DNA of 64,000 bases, from assembly GCF_021533195.1 (NCBI RefSeq), contig NZ_JAJNKB010000010.1, positions 1 through 64,000 of the forward strand, given 5' to 3'. Made by a program: the position numbers and the translations under genes. The notes under the pieces were generated by a model that ran no database searches, was not told the origin of the DNA, and saw nothing but the letters and a program-made list of their open reading frames with translations. Position 1 is the stretch's first letter. Each line of letters begins with the position of its first letter. This DNA comes from Portibacter marinus. Its GTDB lineage: Bacteria; Bacteroidota; Bacteroidia; Chitinophagales; Saprospiraceae. Shown piece by piece: positions 53,457 through 63,488 of this stretch.

Positions 53457-55322
53457 ATGAAATATTTTAACAAGATTCATACGACCATATATCTAAGTCT
53501 CATACTTTTACTAATCGCGATATCATGTGGTGATCGCGAAGAATTGCTGACTGATAATACCCTTAAAATTTTAGCGATTTCTATAGATGGCGAAGATGTT
53601 TCCAATAGTGCAGAAGACATATCAAAAAATCCTCAAATTACCATTGTGTTTTCGCATACACTGAATACAACAGCGCTCGAGTCTGGTCTATCTTTTTCAG
53701 GCTTGTCTTCGAATGCATATGACATTGAATATGCCAATACCAATTCAACCATCACAATTCAACCGAATGATCCTTTAGATTTCGAAACCAATTATACCAT
53801 CAGTCTTGCGCCGGGAATCTATGGTCAGGATGGAACAGAATTAGAGGAAAACTTCGAGTTTTCCTTCACCACTGCTCCTTTTATACCACCCAATGTGACG
53901 CTAGAAGTTGATAATGCATCTGTAAGTGAAAATCAAGAAAGCGCGGTAATTATTGTTTCGCTAAGTCAGGCAGTAGAGGAGCAAGTTACGGTTGATTTAG
54001 AAATCTCAGGGGAGGCTACCCAGAATATTGATTACACTTTGAGCAAAACTGAAGTGATATTGCCTATTGGCATGACCACAGATACCATCATTTTATCTAC
54101 CATTCAAGATGGAGAAATAGAAGGTTCTGAGTCTGTTGAAATTGCTATTGCAAATATTACAAACGCTGTCGAGCTTGAACCCCAAGTCCTCTCCATTGTT
54201 ATTCTGGATGATGACGTAGATACCAATATGGATGGATTTCCGGATCGCGGATTTATCATTAACGAAGTTTTGTTTGACCCACCTGGAGGAGATGCTGGAG
54301 ACGCTAATGGAGATGGAACAAGAAGCCCATCAGAAGACGAATTCATTGAATTTGTAAATGACTCTGATAGAGAAGTTGACTTAAGTGGTTTTACACTATA
54401 TGATGCCAATAACTTAGAAACTCTCGAACCTCGACATACATTTCCTGACGGCACAGTCATTCCTAGTGGTGGCATCTATGTTTTGTTTGGCGGGGGGAAT
54501 CCAAGCGGCGACTTTGGAACGGCGGAAGTTGCTGTGAGTACGACAGGAAATATGAATTTATCAAATGCAGATGATGTGATCACCATTTTAGATAATCAAG
54601 GCAATGTTTTTCTGAGTTTCGATACTCAGATTGAAGGAGCGGGTATATCATTTGGGGAAGATCAATCTATTACAAGAAGTCCTGATATTAACGGAGCATA
54701 TACCCTCCACACGAATGCTAATGCAGAGTCTTTTTTCTCCCCAGGTAAAAAAGCTGACGGAACCAATTTTGCAGGTGGTTCGGTAAACAATGGTGTAGGA
54801 TTTATAATCAATGAAGTATTGTTTGACCCACCTGGAGGAGATGCAGGCGATGCCAATGGTGATGGAACGAGAAGTGCATCTGAAGATGAATTCATTGAGT
54901 TTGTGAACGACTCTGATGAATCAGTTGACCTTAGTGGATATACATTGTTTGATGCCAATAATTTAGAAACTATGGAGCCTCGACATATTTTTGCTGAAGG
55001 TACTGTGATACCACCAGGTGGTGTTTATGTTTTGTTCGGGGGTGGAACACCTACGGGTTCGTTCGGTGAAGCACAAGTTGCTGTTTCAACAACAGGAAAT
55101 ATGAATTTATCTAATTCAGATGATGTCATTACTATTCTGGATACTGATAATAATGTTTTTATGACTTTTGACACACAGGATGAAGGTGCCGGAATAGACT
55201 TTGGATCTGACCAATCTGTTACCAGGTCTCCGGACTTGGAGGGAAGTTTTACTTTGCATACCACTGTCAATCCAGCGCTTCTATATTCACCAGGAACAAA
55301 AGCGGATGGCACATCGTTTTAA
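53457..55322 (+). CDS. Lipoprotein with Ig-like, Calx-beta and two lamin-tail domains
   Basis: I use the ATG at 53457 (621 residues, MKYFNKIHTTIYLSL), which starts the signal peptide with lipobox IAISC (Cys24 or so); the upstream TTG is not needed. Domains: Big_5 Ig-like at about 35-145, a Calx-beta domain (LEVDNASVSENQESAVIIVSLS, about 150-245), then two copies of a lamin-tail domain (about 265-447 and 448-621). Each copy begins FIINEVLFDPPGGDAGDANG and contains EDEFIEFVNDSD, DANNLET and AVSTTGNMNLSN. Surface ligand binding is likely; the family often accompanies extracellular nucleases or phosphatases, though no such enzyme domain is in this protein. Its end overlaps the hydrolase gene by 17 bases. 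Confidence 0.83.
   Translation: MKYFNKIHTTIYLSLILLLIAISCGDREELLTDNTLKILAISIDGEDVSNSAEDISKNPQITIVFSHTLNTTALESGLSFSGLSSNAYDIEYANTNSTITIQPNDPLDFETNYTISLAPGIYGQDGTELEENFEFSFTTAPFIPPNVTLEVDNASVSENQESAVIIVSLSQAVEEQVTVDLEISGEATQNIDYTLSKTEVILPIGMTTDTIILSTIQDGEIEGSESVEIAIANITNAVELEPQVLSIVILDDDVDTNMDGFPDRGFIINEVLFDPPGGDAGDANGDGTRSPSEDEFIEFVNDSDREVDLSGFTLYDANNLETLEPRHTFPDGTVIPSGGIYVLFGGGNPSGDFGTAEVAVSTTGNMNLSNADDVITILDNQGNVFLSFDTQIEGAGISFGEDQSITRSPDINGAYTLHTNANAESFFSPGKKADGTNFAGGSVNNGVGFIINEVLFDPPGGDAGDANGDGTRSASEDEFIEFVNDSDESVDLSGYTLFDANNLETMEPRHIFAEGTVIPPGGVYVLFGGGTPTGSFGEAQVAVSTTGNMNLSNSDDVITILDTDNNVFMTFDTQDEGAGIDFGSDQSVTRSPDLEGSFTLHTTVNPALLYSPGTKADGTSF
54249..55319 (+). repeat. Tandem direct duplication of the lamin-tail domain
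   Basis: Copy 1 (54249-54797, 183 codons) and copy 2 (54798-55319, 174 codons) start with the same 25 residues and share long blocks at DNA level, with third-position changes only at many places. The 549-base offset marks an in-frame duplication inside the lipoprotein gene. Confidence 0.8.
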
Positions 55323-56700
55323 AAACGTGCGTAAGGAAATATGGATACTAGGCTTTTTGTGGATTACCTTTGGCTTGAGCTGCTCTAAGAAAGATGTTGA
55401 TACCGAAAACAACCTAAATTTGCTTAGCGTCTCTGTCAATGGTTTACCGCTGATGGATCAAGTTGAAAATGTGTCTATTAACCTAAATCTGGAACTAGTG
55501 TTTTCAGGTCAATTAGAGACAAATAAATTTGAAAATTCATTTCAACTTTTGAAAGATGGTGTCGAAGTAATAAACAATTTAAATTTTAGATACAGAAATG
55601 CCTCAACTAAGGTTAATATTGAAAGAGAGCTTGAATATAGCACCCGCTATGAAATCAAGCTTAGTAACCTGGAAATTGGCAAAGAAGGCTTTAAGCTTGA
55701 TGAAGCTATATTGTTTCAATTCACAACACAAGAAGAAGGGGTGGCAACTTATTTGCCACCTTGCCTGTCTGCGGCGGCGGATTGTCTCCAGATATTAAGA
55801 ATAAAACAAGATGAGATTTTTTTAGACTTTGCCTATTATGCTAGCTTTCCTATATTTCAAGAGAACTTAAAACTAGATTCTGTAAGAAATGTAGTGATGG
55901 TAATTCATGGCCAAAACAGAAATGGCGATGAATACTATAATTCAATGATCAAAACTATAAAGAGTTTAAACAAAACCAACTCTACTTTGATATTGGCTCC
56001 ACTCTTTGAAACCAATACTAGCTCCACGGGAAACAATATATTTTGGCCGACGACCAGTTGGAGACAGGGTGCTCTTTCACAAGGGAGTGGGTCTGTTAGC
56101 TCAGCTAAAGTTATTTATAGCTTTTTGGACCATTTTAAAGACAAGAATGTATTTCCCAATCTTGAACAAGTAGTAATAGCAGGTCATTCTTCCGGTGCAA
56201 TGATGTCACAGATACTGGCTACACTCATAAATCCAGAGCGTTATCTTAATGATTTCGATCTGATGTTTACTGTTGCAAACAGCCAATATTTCTATTACCC
56301 TTTAGACTTTAGATTTGATGAAATGTCAAACGAGTTTCAAAATGTTAATAATTGCCCTAACTACAATTGGTGGCCCTACGGAAATGTAAACTTTCCGGAC
56401 TACATGACTGACATATTGTTGGGTAATACAGAAACAAATATTACCACAAATCGTGTTTTGTACTTGTTAGGAAATAATGATGTAGTGACTACCGGTTCCT
56501 TGAATACCGATGATTGTGCTGCCACTGTTTTAGGAAAAAGTCGTTTTAATAGAGGGGAGAATTACATTCGCTTTTTAAAGGAATACTATCCTGAAGCAAA
56601 CCAAAGTGAAAAAATAATAGTCTACGGCGTAGGTCATAATTATGATTCCATGTTTAATGCTCAGCAATTCAGATCATGGCTAGATGGGAACCTGGATTAA
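55306..56700 (+). CDS. Alpha/beta-hydrolase lipoprotein
   Basis: The ATG at 55306 (464 residues, MAHRFKNVRKEIWILGF) opens a signal peptide with lipobox FGLSC (Cys26); the open frame upstream is a shadow of the lamin-tail gene. Residues 30-145 form a Big_5-like domain (SINLNLELVFSGQL, TRYEIKLSNLEIGKEGFKLDEA). The catalytic part has VMVIHGQNRNG near 198-208 (oxyanion loop), the elbow VVIAGHSSGAMMS near 289-301 with Ser295, and a C-terminal His in YGVGHNYDSM near 445-454. Such lipoproteins act on esters at the outer membrane or in the periplasm. The 17-base overlap with the previous gene couples their translation. Confidence 0.78.
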   Translation: MAHRFKNVRKEIWILGFLWITFGLSCSKKDVDTENNLNLLSVSVNGLPLMDQVENVSINLNLELVFSGQLETNKFENSFQLLKDGVEVINNLNFRYRNASTKVNIERELEYSTRYEIKLSNLEIGKEGFKLDEAILFQFTTQEEGVATYLPPCLSAAADCLQILRIKQDEIFLDFAYYASFPIFQENLKLDSVRNVVMVIHGQNRNGDEYYNSMIKTIKSLNKTNSTLILAPLFETNTSSTGNNIFWPTTSWRQGALSQGSGSVSSAKVIYSFLDHFKDKNVFPNLEQVVIAGHSSGAMMSQILATLINPERYLNDFDLMFTVANSQYFYYPLDFRFDEMSNEFQNVNNCPNYNWWPYGNVNFPDYMTDILLGNTETNITTNRVLYLLGNNDVVTTGSLNTDDCAATVLGKSRFNRGENYIRFLKEYYPEANQSEKIIVYGVGHNYDSMFNAQQFRSWLDGNLD

Positions 56701-56742
56701 ATCTTCTCTATTTCCCTTTCAGTATTGTTAGAGTCCATTTTC

Positions 56743-56750
56743 TATATTTG
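56743..56750 (+). promoter_or_regulatory. -7 promoter box of the Wzi/RemB-like gene
   Basis: TATATTTG matches TAnnTTTG exactly and ends six bases before the ATG at 56757, again predicting little or no 5' untranslated region. No clear -33 TTTG is visible. Confidence 0.5.
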
Positions 56751-56756
56751 TGTCAA

Positions 56757-58523
56757 ATGAAATATATTCTAATTATACTTGTTTTTCTGCCTTTACTGTC
56801 CAGTGCACAATACACTCATATTCCTCTTCATTCGGACCTCCATGACTATGCACGAAAACTAGAAATACAAGGCAAGTCGGATTTACATGCAGCCATCGGT
56901 GAATATTCATCCCGAAGTGTATTTAGAGAAACCATTGATACTTTTGTTTCTCTTTCCGGTTCCCAAAAGTACCTTGCCACAAAGCTTATAAAAACATATC
57001 CAGAATTCTGGGACGATATTTCTACTTCAGAAGTTTTCCAGGCTGAATACATTGACAGTACTCAGACCTTTTATACGTCCAAAGAATACCAGTATTCGGA
57101 GATTTTGAACATTATTGAACCTGAAAAGCCAATTCTCAAATATTTTTACGCCAACAGAAATCACTTGGCACTCATTAAAGCCAAAGGGTTTTTACTTAAA
57201 ATCAATCCTGTTTTGTATTTCGGGGCAGGTCAGGATTTGGCTCAGCAAAAACTGACTTTTGAGAACCGCAGAGGGATAGCTCTAAGTGGGCATATCAATG
57301 ACAAAGTATATTTCTATTCCGACATACTTGAATCTCAGGCCGTTTTTCCAACTTATGTCAATAACTACGTTAACAAATTCAAAGCTATTCCCGGAAATGG
57401 CTTTTATAAAAACTACAATTCCGGGGTGGTTGAATCCTTGAGAGGATATGATTTTCTAAATGCAACAGCCTACATCAATGTCAATATCTCTAAAAATATC
57501 GGTGTAGAATTTGGTAATAATAATCAGTTTCTGGGAAATGGTCAACGGTCACTTTTGCTTTCTGACTTTACGAATAATTATCTCTATTTGAAACTGAACA
57601 CCAAGATCTGGAAACTACATTATCAAAACATTTTTGCGGAGTTAATACCCATTTCACCTAAGGATGTACCTTCTGGCCAGATTATCTCCCGCAAGTACAT
57701 GACTACTCATTACCTAAGCTTTAAACATAAAAATATTGAATTGGGGGTATTTGAGACTGTCGTTTTTGGTCGTGATGATGGTTTTGATCTTCAGTATCTC
57801 AACCCTGTGATTTTATATAGATTAGTAGAATACAATCTGGCAAGTTCAGACAATGTCTTGATAGGACTTAATGGAAAGTGGAATATTGGCCGAAAATTTC
57901 AGCTTTATGGACAGGTCATTATGGATGAATTTAAGCTCAATGAATTTACTACCAATGATCCCGATCGACAAGGATGGTGGGCCAACAAATATGGTATTCA
58001 AGCCGGAGTCCGTTATGTAGATGCATTCAATATCGAAGGTTTAGACTTACAAACAGAATACAACAGAGTCAGGCCATATACATATGGACATCGTTTTATC
58101 CAGAACAATATATTGGCCAATTATTCACACGCTAATCAAGCACTCGCTCATCCGTTAGGCGCTAACTTTAGTGAGGTAAATTTTTCAGCAAGCTATTACA
58201 TTACACCAAAATTAAAATTAAGTTCATCAAACTATTTCATGTTACAAGGTCTGGATACCCCTGAAATTCTTTTTGGAGCTAATATTTTGAGGTCCTCAGA
58301 TGAAAAGCCGGCAGAATTTGGAAATACATTACTTCAAGGACAGTCATCTCGTACCATACTATCCATGAATAAGTTAAGTTATGAAGTATTTCCCAATTAC
58401 TTTTTCGATGCTAAGCTAAACTTTCGGTCTCAAAGGTCAGAAGTGTCAGAACTGAACTTTAATAACCTGACATTAGAAGGTGCGATCAGGGTCAATTTTT
58501 GGGAACCTAAAATGTTCTTTTAA
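56757..58523 (+). CDS. Outer membrane barrel protein, Wzi/RemB-like
   Basis: I use the ATG at 56757 (588 residues, MKYILIILVFLPLLSSAQ), which starts a complete signal peptide; the 27 upstream codons are non-coding. About 115 residues of helical sequence precede a barrel of amphipathic strands rich in Tyr, Phe and Asn (KINPVLYFGAGQDL, LSGHINDKVYFYSDIL, GYDFLNATAYINVN, IGVEFGNNNQFLGNGQRSLLLSDFTNNYLYLKLNTK). It ends INFWEPKMFF-like with a terminal aromatic. The GNGQRSLLLSD segment and barrel order resemble capsule-assembly Wzi proteins and the gliding protein RemB. Homology search would decide; the role is inferred as capsule or surface-glycan related. Confidence 0.55.
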   Translation: MKYILIILVFLPLLSSAQYTHIPLHSDLHDYARKLEIQGKSDLHAAIGEYSSRSVFRETIDTFVSLSGSQKYLATKLIKTYPEFWDDISTSEVFQAEYIDSTQTFYTSKEYQYSEILNIIEPEKPILKYFYANRNHLALIKAKGFLLKINPVLYFGAGQDLAQQKLTFENRRGIALSGHINDKVYFYSDILESQAVFPTYVNNYVNKFKAIPGNGFYKNYNSGVVESLRGYDFLNATAYINVNISKNIGVEFGNNNQFLGNGQRSLLLSDFTNNYLYLKLNTKIWKLHYQNIFAELIPISPKDVPSGQIISRKYMTTHYLSFKHKNIELGVFETVVFGRDDGFDLQYLNPVILYRLVEYNLASSDNVLIGLNGKWNIGRKFQLYGQVIMDEFKLNEFTTNDPDRQGWWANKYGIQAGVRYVDAFNIEGLDLQTEYNRVRPYTYGHRFIQNNILANYSHANQALAHPLGANFSEVNFSASYYITPKLKLSSSNYFMLQGLDTPEILFGANILRSSDEKPAEFGNTLLQGQSSRTILSMNKLSYEVFPNYFFDAKLNFRSQRSEVSELNFNNLTLEGAIRVNFWEPKMFF

Positions 58524-58656
58524 GTCTATTCCTAACCTATGGAAGAACTACATCGATAAATATCTATCGGCTGTACATTTCAAATTTCATCCTTTGTTCA
58601 ACGCTACTTAACTGCAATACCGATGTTTTCTTTACTAATTCCTCAATCCTATTGCG

Positions 58657-58664
58657 TAATTTTG
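58657..58664 (+). promoter_or_regulatory. -7 promoter box of metH
   Basis: TAATTTTG, a perfect TAnnTTTG, ends seven bases before the metH ATG. The preceding 130 bases (58524-58656) hold a small hairpin CGATA/TATCG but no conserved riboswitch that I recognise. Confidence 0.5.
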
Positions 58665-58671
58665 CGCTCTT

Positions 58672-61600
58672 ATGGAAACATCCAAGTCAATTAGAGAAGT
58701 TGTAAAGAAGAGGATCCTGGTCCTGGACGGCGCAATGGGCACCATGATTCAACGCCATAAACTCACTGAGGATGATTTTAGAGGTGAACGCTTTGCAAGT
58801 TTCCATAAAGACATTAAAGGCAACAACGATTTGCTCGTGCTCACGCAGCCCGAGATCATCAAATCTATTCACGCAGCTTATTTGGATGTAGGCTCTGATA
58901 TCATAGAAACCAACACTTTTAATGCGAATGCCATATCTATGGCGGACTATGATATGCAAGATCTGGTTTATGAAATTAATGTGGAAGCTGCGAAAATTGC
59001 CAAAGCTGCCACGAATCAATATTCAGATAAGCCTCGATTTGTAGCAGGAGCTCTTGGTCCAACTACCCGATCTGCTTCTATTTCGCCTGATGTGAATAAC
59101 CCAGGGATGCGTGGTGTGGATTTTGACGAGCTGGTAGAAGCCTACTACGAACAGGCTAAAGGCTTGATGGACGGAGGAGTAGATCTGTTTTTAGTGGAAA
59201 CTGCTTTTGATACATTGAATGCAAAGGCGGCCCTATTTGCCATTGACCAATTGCAGGAAGAAAGAGGTTCTGACTTACCTATCATGGTATCAGGAACGAT
59301 AACAGATTCCAGTGGGAGAACTTTATCCGGCCAGACCATCGAGGCCTTTTGGATTTCTATCAAACATATCAAATTGTTCAGTGTAGGCCTTAACTGTGCA
59401 CTCGGTGCTAAAGAATTGAGGCCTTATGTTGAAACGCTCAGTAAAATATCCGAGGTTTATATTTCCGCTTATCCTAATGCTGGCCTTCCCAACGAATTTG
59501 GAGAATACGACCAAAGTCCCGAGGAAATGCAGAGCTATATAAGAGATTTTGCATCCAGTGGATTTGTCAACATTATCGGAGGCTGTTGTGGTACCACACC
59601 GGACCACATTCAAGCCATGGCTAAAGCAGTAAAGGGATTACCTCCCAGAGAAATACCAAAAGTGGATGCTTTGCCAATGTATGCCGGCTTGGAACCCCTT
59701 ATTGTCAGAAAAGACCTCAACTTCATCAATATTGGAGAAAGGACCAATGTGACCGGTTCAAGAAAATTCGCCAGGCTGATTAGGGAAGAAGATTATGAAG
59801 AAGCGCTTTCCGTGGCTCGGCAACAAGTAGAAGGTGGTGCTCAGATCATTGATATTAATATGGATGAAGGAATGTTGGATTCTGTAGAAGCGATGAAAAA
59901 GTTTCTGCTACTTGTCATGAGTGAGCCGGACATTGCCAAGCTGCCGATCATGATTGATTCTTCGAAATTTAGTGTCATTGAAGAAGGTCTGAAGTGTGTG
60001 CAAGGTAAATGTATTGTGAATTCCATTTCAATGAAAGAGGGAGTGGAACAGTTTAAAGAACAAGCTAAGATTGTCAAGCGCTACGGTGCTGCTACTGTCG
60101 TGATGGCATTCGATGAAAAAGGTCAGGCAGATACCATCGAGCGAAAGGTTGAAATTTGCAAACGAGCATACGATATATTGACAGAAGACGTAGGTTTCCC
60201 AGCTGAGGACATTATTTTTGATCCCAACATATTTGCTGTAGCTACTGGAATAGACGAGCATAATGAATATGCCATTAATTTTATCGAAGCTTGCAAGCAA
60301 ATTAAAAAATTGTGCCCAGGCGCTTTGATTTCGGGTGGTGTAAGCAATATCTCCTTTTCTTACCGAGGAAATAATGTGGTTCGTGAAGCCATGCACTCAG
60401 CTTTTTTGTACCATGCCATTCAAGCAGGTATGGACATGGGGATCGTGAATGCGGGAATGATGGAAGTCTACGAAGAAATTCCGCCTAAACTGCTTACCAA
60501 GGTGGAAGATGTTTTATTTAATAGACATCCTGAGGCAACCGATGCATTGACTGCTTATGCTGAAGAAGTCAGAGGAGCAGGAAAAAAGAGAATTGTTGAT
60601 CTGGAATGGAGAAAAGCATCAGTCCAAGAAAGGCTGGCACATTCATTGATCAAAGGCATTACTGATTTCATCGATGAAGATGTAGAGGAAGCTAGGCTAA
60701 AATATGATCAACCTTTAAGCGTCATCGAAGGGCCGCTAATGGATGGCATGAATCGTGTGGGAGACTTATTCGGTGCGGGCAAAATGTTTCTTCCTCAAGT
60801 GGTAAAAAGCGCACGTGTTATGAAAAAAGCGGTAGCGATTCTTACGCCATACATTGAAGCCGCTAAGCAGTCTACTGCTGCATCAACAAAAGGAAAAATT
60901 TTATTGGCCACCGTAAAAGGGGATGTACACGATATAGGTAAAAACATTGTTGGAGTAGTTCTGGGTTGCAATAATTATGAAATTATTGATCTGGGTGTGA
61001 TGGTGCCTGCTAATAAAATTCTGGAGGAGGCTGAAAGTAGAAAAGTGGACATCGTAGGACTCAGTGGATTAATAACCCCGTCTTTAGATGAGATGGTCTA
61101 TGTGGCTGCGGAAATGGAGCGTCGAAAGATGAAACTTCCTTTGCTGATTGGCGGCGCTACAACTTCTAAAATACATACCGCAGTCAAAATTGAACCTGAA
61201 TACTCAGGACCAGTGGTACACGTTTTAGATGCTTCAAGAAGTGTGGGTGTGGCGTCCGCTCTACTTACAGAGGATGAAAATGACAGAAATAATTTCTTCC
61301 TCGATACCAGAAGGGAATATGCAGATATGCGTGAGAAACGGGCTGCCAGAAAAGACTTTAAGAAATATATATCCATAGAGGAAGCACGTCAAAATCGTGT
61401 TAAAATAGATTGGTCGTCTTACAGTGCACCGATTCCTAACCAATCAGGCATTACGGTCTTTAACGACCTTGACTTAAACGAACTACTACCCTATATCGAT
61501 TGGACGCCATTTTTCATCAGTTGGCAATTGCATGGACGCTATCCCGTGATCTTCAATGATGAGGTAGTTGGAAAAGAAGCTCGACAATTGTATGATGATG

Positions 61601-62316
61601 CACAGAAAATGATTGAAAAAATCGTAGAAGAAAAGTGGTTGGAGGCCAATGGAGTGGTCGGAATTTGGCCAGCATATGCACAAGGAGATGATGTTGTGAT
61701 CAAAGCCGGGGAGGAAGTTGTCACCCACCATTTACGCCAACAGAGAAAAAAAGCAGTGGGTAAATCCAATTATTGTTTGGCTGACTTCATTGCGCCTAAG
61801 GATGATTATATAGGAGGTTTTGCCGTGACAGCAGGTGGAAAAATAGAAGAAAAGGTTCGTGAATTCGAGGAGGATCACGATGATTACAATGCGATTTTAT
61901 TGAAAGCTCTTGCTGATCGGTTTGCTGAAGCATTTGCCGAATATGCTCATGCGAAAGTTCGCAGAGAGCTCTGGGGATATGCAGCTGATGAAAAACTAGA
62001 CAATGACGCATTGATAGCGGAAAAATACCAAGGGATACGCCCAGCTCCAGGTTATCCCGCCTGTCCCGATCATACAGAAAAGCCTATCTTGTTTGATCTT
62101 TTGAATGCGACTACTAATACCGGTATAATATTGACTGAATCCTATGCGATGTATCCAGCGGCATCGGTCAGTGGTTGGTTTTTTGCGCATCCCGAAGCCA
62201 CTTATTTTGGAGTTGGAAACATAAATGAAGACCAGATAACCGATTATGCACGTAGAAAAGACATGTCTAAGAAAGAGATTGAAAAATGGCTGGCACCTAA
62301 TTTGAATTATAAGTAG
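58672..62316 (+). CDS. metH: Cobalamin-dependent methionine synthase, full length
   Basis: MetH methylates homocysteine using methyl-tetrahydrofolate and B12. The 1214-residue product has all four modules: homocysteine domain (about 1-330) with zinc ligands in GLNCALG near 240 and [10 protein letters not shown] near 304; pterin domain (350-620) with [14 protein letters not shown] near 357; B12 domain (640-890) with GDVHDIGKN near 750-758, the His ligand; and the reactivation domain (about 905-1214) with ending [12 protein letters not shown]. No domain is split off, unlike many Bacteroidota that separate the homocysteine part. The Wzz gene starts 19 bases after it. Confidence 0.96.
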   Translation: METSKSIREVVKKRILVLDGAMGTMIQRHKLTEDDFRGERFASFHKDIKGNNDLLVLTQPEIIKSIHAAYLDVGSDIIETNTFNANAISMADYDMQDLVYEINVEAAKIAKAATNQYSDKPRFVAGALGPTTRSASISPDVNNPGMRGVDFDELVEAYYEQAKGLMDGGVDLFLVETAFDTLNAKAALFAIDQLQEERGSDLPIMVSGTITDSSGRTLSGQTIEAFWISIKHIKLFSVGLNCALGAKELRPYVETLSKISEVYISAYPNAGLPNEFGEYDQSPEEMQSYIRDFASSGFVNIIGGCCGTTPDHIQAMAKAVKGLPPREIPKVDALPMYAGLEPLIVRKDLNFINIGERTNVTGSRKFARLIREEDYEEALSVARQQVEGGAQIIDINMDEGMLDSVEAMKKFLLLVMSEPDIAKLPIMIDSSKFSVIEEGLKCVQGKCIVNSISMKEGVEQFKEQAKIVKRYGAATVVMAFDEKGQADTIERKVEICKRAYDILTEDVGFPAEDIIFDPNIFAVATGIDEHNEYAINFIEACKQIKKLCPGALISGGVSNISFSYRGNNVVREAMHSAFLYHAIQAGMDMGIVNAGMMEVYEEIPPKLLTKVEDVLFNRHPEATDALTAYAEEVRGAGKKRIVDLEWRKASVQERLAHSLIKGITDFIDEDVEEARLKYDQPLSVIEGPLMDGMNRVGDLFGAGKMFLPQVVKSARVMKKAVAILTPYIEAAKQSTAASTKGKILLATVKGDVHDIGKNIVGVVLGCNNYEIIDLGVMVPANKILEEAESRKVDIVGLSGLITPSLDEMVYVAAEMERRKMKLPLLIGGATTSKIHTAVKIEPEYSGPVVHVLDASRSVGVASALLTEDENDRNNFFLDTRREYADMREKRAARKDFKKYISIEEARQNRVKIDWSSYSAPIPNQSGITVFNDLDLNELLPYIDWTPFFISWQLHGRYPVIFNDEVVGKEARQLYDDAQKMIEKIVEEKWLEANGVVGIWPAYAQGDDVVIKAGEEVVTHHLRQQRKKAVGKSNYCLADFIAPKDDYIGGFAVTAGGKIEEKVREFEEDHDDYNAILLKALADRFAEAFAEYAHAKVRRELWGYAADEKLDNDALIAEKYQGIRPAPGYPACPDHTEKPILFDLLNATTNTGIILTESYAMYPAASVSGWFFAHPEATYFGVGNINEDQITDYARRKDMSKKEIEKWLAPNLNYK

Positions 62317-62335
62317 CTGCTTTTTATATAAAACT

Positions 62336-63439
62336 ATGGAAGAACATAAAAAAGGAAAAGATGACGAGATTTCGATCAAAGAAATCATTGTTAAAATCAA
62401 AGAGTACTTCTGGGAAATCGTTAGAAAATGGTGGCTAATTTTGATGAGTTCGATTTTGTTTGCAATTGCACTTGGATGGAAGGCCAAGAGAGTTCCTGAA
62501 ACTTATCCTGCCTACCTTTCTTTTATGATCAATTCAGAAAATCCAAACTCTCTTAGTTCTGTTTCCGGGCTCCTGGGAACATTTGGTCTGGGAGGTGCAA
62601 GTACAAGTGAATACAACCTTGACAAAATGATCCAACTATTGAAATCAAGGAAGATAAGTGAAGAAGTCTTTTTTAGCCGCATTGAAGTAAACAACCATCA
62701 GGATTATATAGCAAATCACCTGATCAATCATCTCGATACTATTGACAGGTGGGAGGCTAAAAAAAGCATGTTTAAATTTGGACCTTATGAGGATCCTATC
62801 GCAGATTTTCGATTTGAGAGTGATTCTATTCCCGCCTTCGCTTATTTAGAAAACAAAGCACTTAAACGACTTTTCACGAAAGTGATTGGAAGTGGTGATG
62901 TTCCTGGATTATTATCTGGAAGTTATGATGAAATAACCAACATATTGTATCTAAGTTTTACCTCTCAAGATGAACAGCTTTCAATTAAAGTTGTCAAAGA
63001 GTATTATGAAAATCTAGCTGAATTTTATACTTTTCAATCAGTTTCCAAACAATTACATACCTACAAATTAATTAAGCAAAAGAGTGATTCGTTAGCTACA
63101 CTATTAGCAACCAAAGAATATCAATATGCTGATGCAATACAATCTAATCAAAGAGTATTTGCAGAAACAGATCGTCTCAATGAAGCAAGATTGCGAAGAG
63201 AAGTGGAGAAACTCAATGTGATGTATCTAGAAGCTACGAAAAATTTAGAAGTGGCTGATTTTTCTCTTAAAAACAAAACCCCATTTATACAAACTATAGA
63301 TTTACCAATTAGCCCGATCGACTCAGAATATGAATCATTTCCATGGGCAGTCATTAGAGGACTTATTTTAGGTGGATTTATAGGTATTCTGTTTGTATCC
63401 CTGAGGAAATTATACATGGATATCATGAATTATTCATAA
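62336..63439 (+). CDS. Wzz-type polysaccharide chain-length determinant protein
   Basis: This 367-residue inner-membrane protein has the Wzz topology: a short cytoplasmic start (EISIKEIIVKIKEYFWEIVRKWW), TM1 at about 35-52, an about 285-residue periplasmic helical domain (LLGTFGLGGASTSEYNLDKMIQLLKSRKI near 75, coiled coil DRLNEARLRREVEKLNVMYLEATKN near 270-294), a Pro-rich segment DLPISPIDSEYESFP, and TM2 at about 335-355. Such proteins set the length of O-antigen or exopolysaccharide chains with Wzy. It begins 19 bases after metH, and a regulator gene follows, so it may open a surface-glycan locus that runs beyond the window. Confidence 0.8.
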   Translation: MEEHKKGKDDEISIKEIIVKIKEYFWEIVRKWWLILMSSILFAIALGWKAKRVPETYPAYLSFMINSENPNSLSSVSGLLGTFGLGGASTSEYNLDKMIQLLKSRKISEEVFFSRIEVNNHQDYIANHLINHLDTIDRWEAKKSMFKFGPYEDPIADFRFESDSIPAFAYLENKALKRLFTKVIGSGDVPGLLSGSYDEITNILYLSFTSQDEQLSIKVVKEYYENLAEFYTFQSVSKQLHTYKLIKQKSDSLATLLATKEYQYADAIQSNQRVFAETDRLNEARLRREVEKLNVMYLEATKNLEVADFSLKNKTPFIQTIDLPISPIDSEYESFPWAVIRGLILGGFIGILFVSLRKLYMDIMNYS

Positions 63440-63446
63440 TTTTCTA

Positions 63447-63454
63447 TACATTTG
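63447..63454 (+). promoter_or_regulatory. -7 promoter box of the winged-helix regulator gene
   Basis: TACATTTG is a perfect TAnnTTTG located 34 bases before the regulator ATG and just after the Wzz stop codon. No good -33 element. Confidence 0.5.
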
Positions 63455-63464
63455 TATCGTTATT

Positions 63465-63481
63465 GAGTAATATTTTTACTC
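63465..63481. promoter_or_regulatory. Candidate operator between promoter and regulator start
   Basis: GAGTAA at 63465-63470 and TTACTC at 63476-63481 form a six-base inverted repeat with a five-base spacer. It lies at the predicted transcription start of the regulator gene, as an autoregulatory site would. Confidence 0.4.
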
Positions 63482-63488
63482 GTTTTCT

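Noticed and set aside
54104-55312. Three similar antisense ORFs with the repeated motif PLASPASPPGGSN
   Set aside because: They are the reverse complement of the duplicated lamin-tail and Calx-beta coding sequence, so the similarity comes from the sense-strand duplication.
58524-58671. Possible B12 or SAM riboswitch before metH
   Set aside because: No conserved riboswitch core is visible, and the -7 box next to the ATG leaves no room for a 5' leader.
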